DNA from: CAYGXH01 sp964354485 | GTDB lineage: Bacteria > Bacteroidota > Ignavibacteria > UBA10030 > SZUA-254 | Direction: 5' to 3' | NCBI GenBank assembly: GCA_964354485.1 | Contig: CAYGZY010000014.1 | Span: forward strand, 1 to 7,375 | DNA: 7,375 bases | In this document: positions 7,040-7,375 of the stretch, piece after piece | Position numbering within the stretch: the stretch's first letter is position 1 | Layout: each line of letters begins with the position of its first letter | Notes under the pieces: model-generated | What the model saw: the letters and a program-made list of their open reading frames with translations, nothing else | The model's database searches: none | Told to the model about the DNA's origin: nothing | Program-made: the position numbers and the translations under genes

Positions 7040-7375
7040 GCAGGGTTTGATTCCGAGGCCCGGTTCGGATGGGAGTAAAATTATTCCGAAATTTTGTTTC
7101 ATACCCGTAAACGGATCGTTCGCTACGAGAAGATTACCATCCAGATCGGCGTAATCGACCAGCGGAGAGAGGTGTGCAGCTGCAGCAATAGCAACTGAGC
7201 TCTCAATCATACACCCGAGCATGATTTTCAGGTTCATCGCTCGGGCAGTATGTATCATCATTAATGCCTGACGCACGCCTCCGCATTTCATGAGTTTAAT
7301 GTTGATTCCATCGTAAGCACCACGTAGTTCTTGTAAATCATGAAGCATACGTATGCCCTCATCGGCAATAATCGG
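7037..7375 (-). CDS. Dipeptide epimerase (L-Ala-D/L-Glu epimerase-like, enolase superfamily), C-terminal part only
   Basis: The frame is open from the right edge (first codons PIIADEGI) to TAA at 7039-7037, giving 112 residues. The ATG at 7348 is internal. In the muconate lactonising enzyme subgroup of the enolase superfamily, ADE (4-6) carries the third metal-ligand aspartate. INIKLMKCGG (24-33) carries the catalytic lysine, K27, corresponding to K268 of the Bacillus enzyme. GCMIES (54-59) is the barrel strand seen as GSMIE or GCMTES in relatives. DLD (77-79) is the DxD motif that in dipeptide epimerases holds the substrate alpha-ammonium group, which separates them from muconate enzymes and o-succinylbenzoate synthases. 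Enzymes of this type invert the second residue of L-Ala-D-Glu from murein peptides, yielding a degradable L,L-dipeptide in the cytoplasm. The exact dipeptide preference cannot be read from this fragment. The N-terminal capping domain and the first catalytic lysine (KxK) are off-window, so the gene is cut by the window, not shown to be broken. Confidence 0.92.
   Translation of the reverse strand, partial: PIIADEGIRMLHDLQELRGAYDGINIKLMKCGGVRQALMMIHTARAMNLKIMLGCMIESSVAIAAAAHLSPLVDYADLDGNLLVANDPFTGMKQNFGIILLPSEPGLGIKPC

Noticed and set aside
7037..7348. Epimerase as a complete 103-residue gene starting at 7348
   Set aside because: The frame continues to the window edge with PIIADEGI, which contains a family metal-ligand motif. 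The ATG at 7348 is internal and the gene is cut by the window.

Overview
The window carries four protein-coding genes and almost no intergenic DNA. The best-supported lineage is the Bacteroidota/Chlorobiota/Ignavibacteria branch or the wider FCB group. The main reason is that the largest gene encodes a secreted protein ending in a type IX secretion (T9SS) sorting domain of the 'QNFPNPFNP...' type, common in Ignavibacteria and related uncultured phyla. The genes also lack obvious Shine-Dalgarno sequences, and the dipeptide epimerase resembles Bacteroidota-type enzymes. Genus and species cannot be judged from this sequence.

Layout. Bases 1-705 (+) hold the 3' part of a radical SAM gene of the PflX/COG1313 family, whose reading frame runs off the left edge. 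Its stop lies 15 bp from the stop of the next gene, so the two converge. Bases 721-5142 (-) encode a 1473-residue exported protein: a signal peptide, about 24 SBBP-type beta-propeller repeats of about 53 residues, and a T9SS C-terminal sorting domain. Bases 5211-7037 (-) encode MutL of the endonuclease-bearing type. Bases 7037-7375 (-) hold the C-terminal 112 residues of an enolase-superfamily dipeptide epimerase that runs off the right edge.

How the genes relate. The three minus-strand genes could form one transcription unit in the order epimerase, mutL, repeat protein. The epimerase stop and the mutL start share one base, which suggests translational coupling. The 68-bp gap before the repeat-protein gene shows neither a convincing terminator nor a promoter. 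The three products have unrelated jobs: murein peptide recycling, mismatch repair, and a cell-surface or secreted scaffold. The arrangement therefore looks like compact genome packing rather than a pathway.

I see no RNA genes, mobile elements, CRISPR arrays or defence systems, and no clear evidence of an undescribed system. The most unusual object is the 24-repeat secreted propeller protein, which appears divided into a block of 8 repeats and a block of 16.
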